Of a DNA stretch of 64,000 nucleotides, positions 36,844 to 45,365 are shown one piece after another. How positions within the stretch are numbered: the first letter of the stretch is position 1; every line of letters begins with the position of its first letter. The notes below the pieces were generated by a model. The model searched no databases. It was given only the letters and a program-made list of their open reading frames with translations, and had not been told where the DNA came from. This stretch comes from Clostridia bacterium (GTDB lineage: Bacteria > Bacillota > Clostridia > TANB77 > CAG-465). The DNA is taken from assembly GCA_028692955.1 (NCBI GenBank), contig JAQUWH010000007.1, positions 1 to 64,000 of the forward strand. Direction: 5' to 3'. Made by a program: the position numbers and the translations under genes.

Positions 36844-37309
36844 ATGAATTTAAAAGGTATAAATAATTATTTAAAACGGTTTATATAGTTGTGGTTTTAC
36901 CGTTGCGATAATTAATATTGAGAAGCAAAAAGTCATAGCAAGCAATATTGATGTGGGAAATGTAAAGCTGGATGAAAAATATTGTTTTTTAACAAATAAT
37001 CTTCCTAAAACAATATATAACCGTACTGTTTTTAACAAGTGCTTTAGAGAGAATTTAGCCATACAAGATAACGGCAACTACCAATCAATAGTGGGAAATA
37101 ATATGTATTGCCTTGAAAAAGCCATTGCGCCAAATGTATTTAGTAATGTAGCTATCCCTTTTGAAACTATCGTTTTCATAAATATGGAACATTGCAATAT
37201 AGTGCTATGGTCACGTGGTAAAAAAACACCAGCAACTACACAGTCTTTAAAGCGTGTCATGGCGAACATCATTTTTATGTTGGATGATTGTTACGGTTTT
37301 GAGGTATAA
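36844..37309 (+). pseudogene. Unknown element gene, frameshifted near its start
   Basis: ATG 36844 has AGGAG upstream and opens MNLKGINNYLK, but this frame stops 14 codons later. A second frame, open from 36875, continues GLYSCGFTVAIINIEKQKVI and runs 118 further residues from GTG 36953, ending DDCYGFEV. Dropping one A of the run at 36873-36876 joins them into about 155 residues. Either the gene is frameshifted, or the run is an error, or the 118-residue form is made from GTG. The protein is soluble and mixed; family not recognised. It is the first gene to the right of the recombinase cassette. Confidence 0.55.
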
Positions 37310-37313
37310 AGAT

Positions 37314-37368
37314 ATAAGGCAAGCGCTGGGGACACAATAGCGTAAAACCTCGCCAGCGCTTACCTTAT
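37314..37368. terminator. Long hairpin between convergent element genes
   Basis: ATAAGGCAAGCGCTGG (37314-37329) pairs with CCAGCGCTTACCTTAT (37353-37368) with one mismatch. Confidence 0.8.
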
Positions 37369-37371
37369 ATT

Positions 37372-38238
37372 TTATTGTCTAGTTAATTGTTCTATTTTTT
37401 CTATTCGGTAGGCAACTTTGGGGTGGCTTGCTTGCATTTGCTCGATAAGGCCTTTTTTATCGCTTATTTCCATGTCATATATGGCATATAGCGTGCTTGT
37501 TAATTCTGCTCCATAACCGATATTGTAGGCGTATTTATCGGCTTTGTATTCTCTCGTGCGTGAGCCACCGCAAATGATTACATTGCATACAAAACTTACA
37601 ATCCTAAAGAATAAATCTAACAAGGTTATAAGGAATTTAAAAATATCTCCTATGAAATTTGTTGCAAATAGGCTTTGTATAAACATAAGGATAAACCTTG
37701 CAATGTAAACCAAAAAGAAATACACAAAGGTATAGACAGTAATTATATTGCTTATTACAGTATCGCCATTTTCAATATGCCCTAGCTCATGCGCTATTGT
37801 GCCTTTTAACTGTTTATCCGAAAAGTGTTCTAATGCCCCTCTGCTTAATATTACGCTCGTTCGTCCTATCGCCTGGGCGTTAATGCTTGCACTATCTATT
37901 ATATAGGGGGCAACATCTTGTTTTATACTTGTATCTGATAATACACCGTCAAATAGGTCGTTTAACCTTTCTTTTTCCGTATTGGTTGCGACATGGCGTA
38001 CGTCCCCTAACCGCCGTAATAGCCATTCTAACCAGTCAGAAAGAGCTATAAGGAAAAATACAGACGTATATATTAATGCCGGTATAACCATGAAAGGGTG
38101 AAACCAATAAAAGCCCCAAATAATCAAAAAATTTATGGCAAGGAATAATATTAATCTAGGCTTTTGAATTAAGACTTTAAAGCGTGTAAAATACTTCAGC
38201 GAGAACGTCCTTAATAGGTCTAGCATAAAATCTTTCAT
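37372..38238 (-). CDS. M48-family zinc metalloprotease (HtpX-like)
   Basis: 288 residues: two N-terminal membrane helices (about 28-50 and 52-72), a protease domain with HELGH at 150-154 and a downstream EYKADKYAYNIGYG that supplies the third zinc ligand (Glu), with two more helices between. HtpX-like proteases degrade damaged membrane proteins. As the gene lies among element transfer genes, it may process element or host envelope proteins. GGGGGACA precedes the ATG. Low similarity to housekeeping HtpX is likely. Confidence 0.85.
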   Translation of the reverse strand: MKDFMLDLLRTFSLKYFTRFKVLIQKPRLILFLAINFLIIWGFYWFHPFMVIPALIYTSVFFLIALSDWLEWLLRRLGDVRHVATNTEKERLNDLFDGVLSDTSIKQDVAPYIIDSASINAQAIGRTSVILSRGALEHFSDKQLKGTIAHELGHIENGDTVISNIITVYTFVYFFLVYIARFILMFIQSLFATNFIGDIFKFLITLLDLFFRIVSFVCNVIICGGSRTREYKADKYAYNIGYGAELTSTLYAIYDMEISDKKGLIEQMQASHPKVAYRIEKIEQLTRQ

Positions 38239-38326
38239 GTTGTCCCCCTCATAAATTAGTTTTTTATGGCGGTTAAGGCATAAAAAGCCTTAACTGCCTT
38301 AATTGCATACCAGAAGAAAAAAGTTT

Positions 38327-38370
38327 ATGTGTCAAGGGCGGCGTTAGCCGTATATTTACCCTTGATACAT
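38327..38370 (-). terminator. Hairpin after the coupling-protein gene
   Basis: ATGTGTCAAGGG (38327-38338) pairs with CCCTTGATACAT (38359-38370), one mismatch, with an inner CGGC-GCCG stem. Confidence 0.6.
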
Positions 38371-38386
38371 GGGCTTTTTTCTGCTA

Positions 38387-40078
38387 TTAGAACGGTTTGT
38401 TGACCTTTATTTTTTCTACTGCTCCGCTATCTTTACTTACAAAATAGGCGTACCAGCTCGGCAAGCTTTTGATTTCGTCTGGATGTATCACAAACTCCCT
38501 AACTTTTCGTGCAGAGCCTTTGCCGACGGCCTCGGTTTCCTCAATTTGAAAGGTCATTTTCATGCGTTCAACCGTACCAAAATTTTTTGCCCATTCTTCT
38601 GCGCTCTTAAAGGTATTTTGACGTAACACAAGATAATTGTTGCAGTTCTCAATTATTTGGTTTTTTAAGTTTCCTATATCGTCCACACTGTCTAAATCGC
38701 TTAACGATTGCGCTGCCAGTATACATGTAACATTTGCGCTGCGGCTCTTATTTATAAGATTTAACAAAGCAGTTGAAGCGTATGTATTTATCTCGTCAAA
38801 GACAAAAAACTTTCTATCTTGGTTATCAAACATTTTGCTTACGGCGGTTTTGCTCTCAATCAATGCTAATTTTCCTAGTGCCGTTGATGTCTCGGGGTAT
38901 ATGAGAGGGTTCAACACAAATAATATGACCGCCTTTTCATTTAGTGCTTGGTAAATGTTTATACCCTCACCATTTCCGAATATCTCTCCTACGGAGCTTT
39001 CTAACAAGGTTGCAAAACGTGCGCTTGCTTCTTCCGCAATCTTACCGGACTTTTCGGCTAAAGCAATATTTTTTATGTGTTCGTCTTTGGTGATTTTTTC
39101 CTCGGTGCATAAACTTAATGATAAGGCGGTAAACTGCTTTTCGGGTAGAAACTCGACTATTTTATAAAAATCAAGGCAATCAAATTTAAGGTTAAGGAGC
39201 TTGATTAATCTCTGTAGATAACGTTCTGTATTTAGCTTATAGTGTTCTTCGCTCCACATGCTCAAATTGATTAGCATGTCTTTAATAACTGTATCGTTCA
39301 CATCTTGAAAAGGGTTGTACTTTGCGCTTGAGTGTGGGTTATTCATGTCTATTATATAAAGTCGTTTATTATGTTCTTTACACAAGTTTTGCGTTATTTC
39401 CAAAATAGAATCATCTGTAATGTCTCCCTTACCGTCCACAATCAGACAACCGTAATCTTTTTTCACCGCAGTATATATAAAGTTGCTGATTGCTACCGTT
39501 TTACCACTCCCAGTTGTGCCAGCTATGAAAACGTGTTTGCAATCGTCCTTGCAGTAAATTCTTTTTCGTGCATTGTTTAGCCCTAAAAATGTACTGTCTA
39601 AAGGTGAATATTTCTCACTCGTTGGTGCTGGCAATTCCAGTTTGTCTATCTCACGTTCAAGACCGTGTATATTGGCTTGCTCATATTTTCTATTTTTTTG
39701 CATTACATAGTTAAAATAAATTGCTATTGAAAAGCCTATAAGGAGCATTACAAGCCAGCTATAGGGCGTATAGTTCCTATATTCCAATAAAGCCGAAAAC
39801 GGCATTGCAATAAAAATTTTTTCAAACACAATTTTGGTTGTATAAAGAAATTCTACAAAAAATACGTGTAATATACTTTGTTGTATCAGCAATGCGCCCC
39901 ACCCGAAACCGCTCAACAACAGGGCGTATTTCGTTTTTATCTTACCAAAATAAAGGAGTAAGAGAAATACAAAGGCAATTGGCAAAACTGGCGTGAGTGT
40001 GAAAAACAACACAAGGAACAGAAGAACGTTAAAAAAGTAGCCTTCTTGTTTTTTTATTCTGTTATAATTCTTTGACAT
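38387..40078 (-). CDS. VirD4/TraG-type conjugal coupling ATPase
   Basis: 563 residues. Four hydrophobic segments in the first 130 residues anchor it in the membrane. Walker A is GTTGSGKT (187-194). Walker B-like FFVFDEINTY is followed by the TraD/TraG recognition stretch CILAAQSLSDLD. Coupling proteins bring DNA to a secretion channel. In this element no channel genes are visible, so it may use a co-resident system or transfer dsDNA in FtsK fashion. It overlaps the next gene by 17 bases. The C terminus ends EKIKVNKPF. Confidence 0.82.
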   Translation of the reverse strand: MSKNYNRIKKQEGYFFNVLLFLVLFFTLTPVLPIAFVFLLLLYFGKIKTKYALLLSGFGWGALLIQQSILHVFFVEFLYTTKIVFEKIFIAMPFSALLEYRNYTPYSWLVMLLIGFSIAIYFNYVMQKNRKYEQANIHGLEREIDKLELPAPTSEKYSPLDSTFLGLNNARKRIYCKDDCKHVFIAGTTGSGKTVAISNFIYTAVKKDYGCLIVDGKGDITDDSILEITQNLCKEHNKRLYIIDMNNPHSSAKYNPFQDVNDTVIKDMLINLSMWSEEHYKLNTERYLQRLIKLLNLKFDCLDFYKIVEFLPEKQFTALSLSLCTEEKITKDEHIKNIALAEKSGKIAEEASARFATLLESSVGEIFGNGEGINIYQALNEKAVILFVLNPLIYPETSTALGKLALIESKTAVSKMFDNQDRKFFVFDEINTYASTALLNLINKSRSANVTCILAAQSLSDLDSVDDIGNLKNQIIENCNNYLVLRQNTFKSAEEWAKNFGTVERMKMTFQIEETEAVGKGSARKVREFVIHPDEIKSLPSWYAYFVSKDSGAVEKIKVNKPF

Positions 40079-40697
40079 AGTTTTCGACCTCTTCCAACCT
40101 TATGACCTCTATAGGGTAACTTTGCTTTAGTTTTTCAAGGTTTACTAATATTCGTGCCTTGTCGCTTGGTACTACAAATTTTTGTATGTCGCAAAGCAAA
40201 AAATTATTCTGAATGTTGGTCTGTAGCCTATTTATAGACTTTTCCGTTAATTCAATTTCGACAAAATATTTTTTGTTGTTTTCCATGTAAATAAAATCCG
40301 GGTCGTGTTTGCTATTTCCAAAGCCGTTTGAGTGTTTGATTTCTCTTTCTGTTGTTATATCATCCATATCAACACCATGTTGATTGATAATATATATGGC
40401 GGTGTCAACCATTGCTATATCGTGCGTTATTTGCTCTATTCTAATTTCTTTCGTATGATAATCCAGCTTGAACGCCTTTACTGCTTTTCTCGTTACGAAA
40501 AGCAATCCTGGAACGCCGTATATGATGTATCGGCGTTCCAAATAGCCTACGTCAATCAGTCTTTTTATTCTTCTGTCTGTTGCTCTTTGTCCGCTAAAAT
40601 TGCACAAGAGCCTAACTTGTCGGCTTAACAAGAATCGCCATTTGCTTATCGTTTTTATTATATTTATGTCTCTGTCTGTTACTTGGATTTTGTCCAT
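40062..40697 (-). CDS. Replication-relaxation family protein
   Basis: 211 residues starting MDKIQVTDRDINIIKTISKW with a winged-helix-like region (LLSRQVRLLCNFSGQRATDRRIKRLIDVGYLERR) and a nuclease-like stretch (HDPDFIYMENNKKYFVEIELTEKS). This matches the plasmid 'replication-relaxation' family, often found next to coupling ATPases of Gram-positive elements. Role in replication or mobilisation is proposed but not proven for the family. GAGGAGGTGA precedes the ATG. It overlaps the coupling-protein gene, so both come from one transcript. Confidence 0.75.
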   Translation of the reverse strand: MDKIQVTDRDINIIKTISKWRFLLSRQVRLLCNFSGQRATDRRIKRLIDVGYLERRYIIYGVPGLLFVTRKAVKAFKLDYHTKEIRIEQITHDIAMVDTAIYIINQHGVDMDDITTEREIKHSNGFGNSKHDPDFIYMENNKKYFVEIELTEKSINRLQTNIQNNFLLCDIQKFVVPSDKARILVNLEKLKQSYPIEVIRLEEVENYVKEL

Positions 40698-40940
40698 GCT
40701 CTAATTTGTCACCTCCTCGGGTGGGGTAAGGGTTCTAAAGGGAGAAGCGCGGACGCGTCAAGAATTCAATGTAGCGTGGGATTTTCCCTTTAACTCACCA
40801 TGGGGTCGGGAAAGAGGATTTTAAAAGGGGGGAAAAGGTTGAGCGTCCTTATTGTATTGTAGCGGGGCTTCCCCCCTTTTTATTTATTATTATTTATTCT
40901 AACTACTGCACACAACTATCTATATGTATATGTATGTGTT
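40698..40940. other. GC-rich non-coding region with an inverted repeat
   Basis: No gene seen. AAAAGGGGGGAA (40823-40834) and TTCCCCCCTTTT (40869-40880) are perfect inverted repeats. The whole region is far richer in G+C than the neighbours, as expected for a cis-acting origin region. Confidence 0.6.
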
Positions 40941-41073
40941 TTATTTATATGTGTGTAATTTATTACACGTTGAAAGGGCGGGGTCACGGATATTTAGCCG
41001 TGACCCCGCCCTTTCATCAATATGAAGAAAACGCATATATATAGCCATTTTTAGGGTGTTGTGTGCAGTAGTT
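40901..41073. repeat. Nested inverted repeats: possible origin of transfer or replication
   Basis: Outer arms AACTACTGCACACAAC (40901-40916) and GTTGTGTGCAGTAGTT (41058-41073) are perfect. Inside lies an 18-bp perfect hairpin at 40972-40989 and 40998-41015 (GAAAGGGCGGGG ... CCCCGCCCTTTC) with an 8-base loop. The structure is about 170 bases long and lies between attR and the replication-relaxation gene. It may be oriT, an origin, or a very strong terminator. Confidence 0.65.
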
Positions 41074-41193
41074 GGCGTTCTTTTAGGTGTTCTAATCAGG
41101 TGAGACATTTTTTGTACAGATGAAAGAATGCCTTTCTCCTTGTCCCATTTGTTTATGTAATCGTATGTTAATAGAATGCACAATATACTGTTG

Positions 41194-41216
41194 TTTCCAA
41201 ATTCATGCCTTACCCA
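41194..41216. other. Right attachment site (attR) of the element
   Basis: TTTCCAAAT (41194-41202), TCATGCCTT, then core ACCCA (41212-41216). The flank to the right is host gene sequence (AGTGGGCGTTAAATAC). With attL it defines the element. Confidence 0.75.
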
Positions 41217-41600
41217 AGTGGGCGTTAAATACGCTGGTTCTACATAATTAAACATCTTATACTTAATAGCCAAATTTCTTATTTTGTCTCTTTCTGCAGC
41301 CGGCATTCCTTGTGCTATATCAAAAGCAACTCCAGCATAGTGTTGTGACATTCCTGAATGTCCCCCTTCACCAATCCTCTTAAAAGCATAACCAACTTTA
41401 ATTGGTTTGCCATATAAACTTCTTAACTTATTAAAAGCTTCTATGGCGCGTCTATCAGTCCAAAGAGTATCAGACTTTGATGATCCTCTAAATTCTCTTA
41501 CGGATAAATACTTATCTTGTGAAAAAGGCATTGGATCACTTAATTCTCTATAATATGTTTCCATTCTATTGTTACTAGGATTATATACTAATATTTTCAT
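41211..41600 (-). pseudogene. 5' part of the split M15-type peptidase gene
   Basis: 130 native codons from ATG 41600 (MKILVYNPSNNRMETYYREL) to YLTPTWV. Zinc-site motifs are SQHYAGVAFDIAQ, with His87 and Asp94; the third ligand (His131) lies in the other half. Beyond the att core the frame continues 89 codons into element DNA (to 40941) with an unrelated tail, so a chimera without a PG-binding domain would be made. It was probably a D-Ala-D-Ala carboxypeptidase or cell-wall amidase; with its partner it makes a 223-residue enzyme. AGAGAGGTGG precedes the ATG. Confidence 0.85.
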
Positions 41601-41667
41601 ATTTCACCACCTCTCTATGGTATTATATGAAAATATTTGATATATGGTCTTAGGAAATAACAAATAT

Positions 41668-41695
41668 GAGGTGCCTAGATATTTCTAGACACCTC
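41668..41695. terminator. Hairpin between the peptidase fragment and the next gene
   Basis: GAGGTGCCTAGA (41668-41679) pairs with TCTAGACACCTC (41684-41695), one mismatch, loop TATT. T tracts are weak in both directions. Confidence 0.55.
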
Positions 41696-41751
41696 TATTA
41701 ACTAATCCTGTAGAATCGTTTAGTGTAGTTTAATTTAGTATGAACCGATTA

Positions 41752-42220
41752 TTAACTCCATAGAACAACTGAAATCATGGCATTTGCTAAATCACCATCT
41801 GATTTGAATAGGAACCGATAGTTGCTGCCGGCAGATACGTTAACACCAGAAAACACAACACGCTGTTGCCCATTGGTATCAAGCGTTGTAGAATCGACAT
41901 TACCCCAGCCAAATAGTCCATTTTTCTGCAACGTTATGGTAATCCGTGAACTATTTCTATCGTTGTATGCAATAGCTGAGGAAGTCAACTTATTACAACC
42001 TGAGGGAACCTGGAATGTTTTGCCATAGCTGTTTGCCATATTGGTAATAGTGGATATATTCTGTACAAAGTTTGTACTGCTTCTAGTAGAAGTAGTACTT
42101 CCCACATCCGATACGGTGGTCTCCTGTGCAAATGACGGCACTGACAGAACTGTAAATGCCAGAAAAACTGCCAAAAATAGTGTAATGATTCTTTTACTTG
42201 TTTTTATTTTTTGCCTGCAT
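41752..42220 (-). pseudogene. Small secreted protein with frameshift in the signal peptide
   Basis: The 140-codon frame ends with LANAMISVVLWS and includes a signal peptide (LFLAVFLAFTVLSVPSFAQE). Its only in-frame start is a TTG without a ribosome site. ATG 42220 opens MQAK, and removing one A from the A6 run (T-run at 42207-42212, plus strand) joins it in frame to IKTSKRIITLFLAVFLAF, a normal signal peptide. Mature part: about 115 residues, rich in Asn, Ser, Thr, probably beta-sandwich-like; not recognised. GC content is higher than the surroundings, suggesting transfer. Either disrupted or a homopolymer error. Confidence 0.55.
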
Positions 42221-42366
42221 CATAATTATTCTGCAGGATTAAGTTAATTCACAATTAAAATTAACTACGATATTATATATAACATATATTACAATAATAT
42301 TATATAAAATTCAACATGTTTTTTGTTTTTATGCATTTTATGACATTATTAGACAAAATATTTATA

Positions 42367-43869
42367 TTATACTTTCCTACGCTTAAAAGTAGCAATGGAT
42401 ATAACGATAAATAAAATAGATAAACATAGTGCAAATAAAATAGAATAATACATATTACCATTACCGGCTAAGCTTTTTTGTAATGTGTACATTATACCAC
42501 TTGTTGTTGATTCATATTGAAAAATACAATTCATCAAATTAAAAAATACAAAATCTATGGTACTCCTCATATTTGGGCTTATCACATCTAAAAGTACTGG
42601 TTCTAATGTATATATAATCATTGGAATAGTAACTGAAAATACAGAACTTCTAAAAAAAGTTGAAAGCATTACACTAAATAATACATAGACAACTATTTTA
42701 ATGTCATATACAAAAAATCTTGCAATATGATATATGGATGAGGGGATAGAATCTATTCCGCCTTGACTCCAATATACATAAGGACTTAGTTGATGCTCTC
42801 CAAAAAATAAATTTCCAAATAGTTGTACTAATAATGATAGCACAATAGAGAACACTATCAAAATAACTAACAATGCTATTATTTTTGAAAGTACAATTTT
42901 CCACCTTTTATGGGGAGTCATTAAAACTTGTTTAATAGTTCCTTTAGAAAACTCGCTAGATACTATAGAAGCTGATATAATAATCATAAATAGTGTAAAG
43001 ACAATAAATACTATACTTTCTGCATTTTTTACATACTGATCATTATAGTTTGTTGTAATGGTATTATTACTATTTATCTTGTTTTCTATTCTATACTTTT
43101 CCACCTCGATTAAATGCTTTAATTCCACTTTCTCTTCTTCCGTAGTTTTAATATTGCCCATAGGATATTTATCTCCCTTTCCATCAAGCAATAAATTTTT
43201 AAGGCTTTTAATAGTCGCAAACGAACTATATTTTCCTACATCTTCCGGATTATTGTATCTTGTTAATTCATATTCCTTATTTAGTTCCTCCATATAAACG
43301 CCAAGTTCATATTGGTCTTGAGTGATTTCTTTTTTTTGATATTGTTCTTTATATTCTTCAATTTTATAATCTAAATATTGATGATAGTCGTCCTTTTCTA
43401 GTATATTGTTTAAAGCTTCTATGCTATTGTTTGTCTTTTCAATTTTCGTTTCACTTAGATTTTTCCCTATCAAAGCGTTGTTTAACATTAACAATTGATA
43501 AATTAATTCTTTTTTCCAATAAACTTCATTCCCTGGAGTTCTTACTCCCAAATCCCAAAAAAATGGTATGTTATTGTCTATTGCATATTGATAGTAATAA
43601 ATAAAGATGTCAGTTGTTGCCTTTTCCTTTACATTACCTTCTGCTTCGCTTTTTTTAGCACTTTCCTTTAATTGTAACACTTGTGTTTTTAATATATTAT
43701 TATTTGCTAATGTCTCTGAATTTCCCTCTTCACCATATCTATCAAGACTTACAATATGTTTATTTAACATTCCAAACAATAATAAAATAACCACAATGGC
43801 GATAACAAAAATAATTGTTATTTTCTTTTTTAATATTTTTACAATTTCATTGATACATAAATAAAACAT
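42367..43869 (-). CDS. ABC-2 permease, immunity/antimicrobial type (subunit 2)
   Basis: 500 residues with an N-terminal helix (about 14-34), a long extracytoplasmic Asn/Glu/Lys-rich region of some 250 residues, and five or six C-terminal helices. The conserved block SSEFSKGTIKQVLMTPHKRWKIVLSKIIALL is shared with the next permease (IADGTIKQTLMTPNKRWKILLAKI), showing that the two are paralogues. It is last in the operon with the ATPase. The arrangement resembles bacitracin/lantibiotic self-protection exporters. Substrate unknown. Confidence 0.8.
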   Translation of the reverse strand: MFYLCINEIVKILKKKITIIFVIAIVVILLLFGMLNKHIVSLDRYGEEGNSETLANNNILKTQVLQLKESAKKSEAEGNVKEKATTDIFIYYYQYAIDNNIPFFWDLGVRTPGNEVYWKKELIYQLLMLNNALIGKNLSETKIEKTNNSIEALNNILEKDDYHQYLDYKIEEYKEQYQKKEITQDQYELGVYMEELNKEYELTRYNNPEDVGKYSSFATIKSLKNLLLDGKGDKYPMGNIKTTEEEKVELKHLIEVEKYRIENKINSNNTITTNYNDQYVKNAESIVFIVFTLFMIIISASIVSSEFSKGTIKQVLMTPHKRWKIVLSKIIALLVILIVFSIVLSLLVQLFGNLFFGEHQLSPYVYWSQGGIDSIPSSIYHIARFFVYDIKIVVYVLFSVMLSTFFRSSVFSVTIPMIIYTLEPVLLDVISPNMRSTIDFVFFNLMNCIFQYESTTSGIMYTLQKSLAGNGNMYYSILFALCLSILFIVISIATFKRRKV

Positions 43870-43883
43870 TATTTTCCACCTTC

Positions 43884-45365
43884 CTATATGGCTTTTTTTC
43901 TAAATGTTAGAAAAGTAATAATCGTAATCAATATTATACATAGCAATGTAACACAAATAGAGAAATCAAATGTTATACTATTCACTAATATATTTTCTTT
44001 GTAGTTGAATAACGTCTGTGGCATATTCACTGTATTACTAAATAGTCTACTCGTAACATCAAAGTTGTTAAATGGTATATATTTTATCCATTCCATCTGT
44101 ATTATTTTATTGAGAAAATTCATAAAAATGGAATTTCCGAAGTATAAGAATAAGCTTAAGCACACTGGTATAATGGGTTCATTTGCAATCAAGGCTATCA
44201 TTATTGTTAACAAAAGATATATTATTATTTCTATATCTCTAGATAAAAATCTAACAATACTATATACAAAACCATTCATAGGATGGAGATTTCCATTAGA
44301 CACATATAAATATTTACCAAATTGGCTATCTTTATAAAATAAATTTCCAATGAGTTGTGACAATAAAGACAATACTAACGTGATAATAATCAAATTTATT
44401 ATCAATACTGTTATCTTTGCAAGTAAAATTTTCCATCTTTTATTTGGAGTCATTAATGTTTGTTTTATAGTTCCATCCGCTATTTCATTTGCTATCATAG
44501 TACCTGAAATAATAATAAAAAAAAGCGCAATCATAAGAATGGATATCAGCTCGACTAAGTACAGATAAGAATCTTTATAGTTAGCTATGTTATTTAATCC
44601 ATCATTGACAGATTCATTATTTTCTAAGCGATATGTTTCTATTTGTATTGTATTGTTTAATGCTTTTCTTTCTTTTTCCGGTATTTGGGTATTATTTAAC
44701 AGTTCTGTCTTTGCTTCTAATATTTTCTGCATACAGGTATATTTCCATCTGAAAGCGTCATCGTTATATTTTCCAATCTCAAATTTTCGTTCTAATGATT
44801 TGATAGATAACAAAAGATTTTTCTCTTCTTTTGATATTCTATTTTCCTCATAATTTCGATTGATTTTATTTATCTCGTAGTCAATATATTGCTCATATTG
44901 ATTTTCATTTATCATATTGGTTAAACTTGATATATCACTATTAAGGTTAATTCTAGTACTATCTTCAAGAGAATCATCTAATAAAGTAATATTTAAATTC
45001 ATTAATTCTTTTATGATATGATATTGATAATAATTATTTTCCATGGCACTATCTAAAAGAATCTCATGCTCCATAGCATATTCATAATATTCTCTTTCTA
45101 TTTTTAATTTTTCTAATTCAAACTCATCTACATTTTCAGACTTTTCTAAATAATCTATAGAAGCATTAATATTTTTCCATTCAAGCCTAGCAAAACGCTG
45201 ATTAGTTTTTAGCTCCTCCTTTACCAAATTATTTTGCTTGATTAAATAATTAATTTCTAAACACGCAAACACACTAAATACTAAAATAATCAAAAAAATC
45301 CAAGTAGAAGTTTTTTTATAGATTTTAGAATTTTCATTCACACAAAGGTTGATAAAATTATTCAT
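43884..45365 (-). CDS. ABC-2 permease, immunity/antimicrobial type (subunit 1)
   Basis: 493 residues, same topology as the neighbouring permease: N-terminal helix about 20-40, a large helical extracytoplasmic domain, then membrane helices from about residue 250. It overlaps the ATPase gene by 8 bases and precedes the second permease by 14 bases. Together they should form a heterodimeric exporter or extractor of a membrane-active compound. No two-component system lies nearby in this window. Confidence 0.8.
   Translation of the reverse strand: MNNFINLCVNENSKIYKKTSTWIFLIILVFSVFACLEINYLIKQNNLVKEELKTNQRFARLEWKNINASIDYLEKSENVDEFELEKLKIEREYYEYAMEHEILLDSAMENNYYQYHIIKELMNLNITLLDDSLEDSTRINLNSDISSLTNMINENQYEQYIDYEINKINRNYEENRISKEEKNLLLSIKSLERKFEIGKYNDDAFRWKYTCMQKILEAKTELLNNTQIPEKERKALNNTIQIETYRLENNESVNDGLNNIANYKDSYLYLVELISILMIALFFIIISGTMIANEIADGTIKQTLMTPNKRWKILLAKITVLIINLIIITLVLSLLSQLIGNLFYKDSQFGKYLYVSNGNLHPMNGFVYSIVRFLSRDIEIIIYLLLTIMIALIANEPIIPVCLSLFLYFGNSIFMNFLNKIIQMEWIKYIPFNNFDVTSRLFSNTVNMPQTLFNYKENILVNSITFDFSICVTLLCIILITIITFLTFRKKAI

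Larger units (their letters stand above)
31077..41216. mobile_element. 10.1-kb integrative mobilisable-type element in an M15 peptidase gene
   Basis: The boundaries are set by the 5-bp repeat ACCCA at 31077-31081 and 41212-41216 and by rejoining of the split host gene. Contents from left to right: serine recombinase 1 (frameshifted), a 54-residue ORF, a 48-bp dyad, serine recombinase 2, two AbrB-zinc-ribbon genes, a tyrosine recombinase between inverted dyads, a frameshifted ORF, an M48 peptidase, a coupling ATPase, a replication-relaxation protein and a structured non-coding region. Codon use and GC vary through it. No relaxase or full type IV secretion system is seen, so it would need help for transfer. 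The recombinase gene adjoins the left end, as expected for a large serine integrase. Confidence 0.88.

Noticed and set aside
37078-37272. Minus-strand open frame opposite the 36844 gene
   Set aside because: No ribosome site; the plus-strand frame has a start context.
40698-41073. An RNA gene such as tmRNA or RNase P in the GC-rich stretch
   Set aside because: No tRNA-like or RNase P signatures seen; nested inverted repeats fit a cis-acting origin or terminator better.
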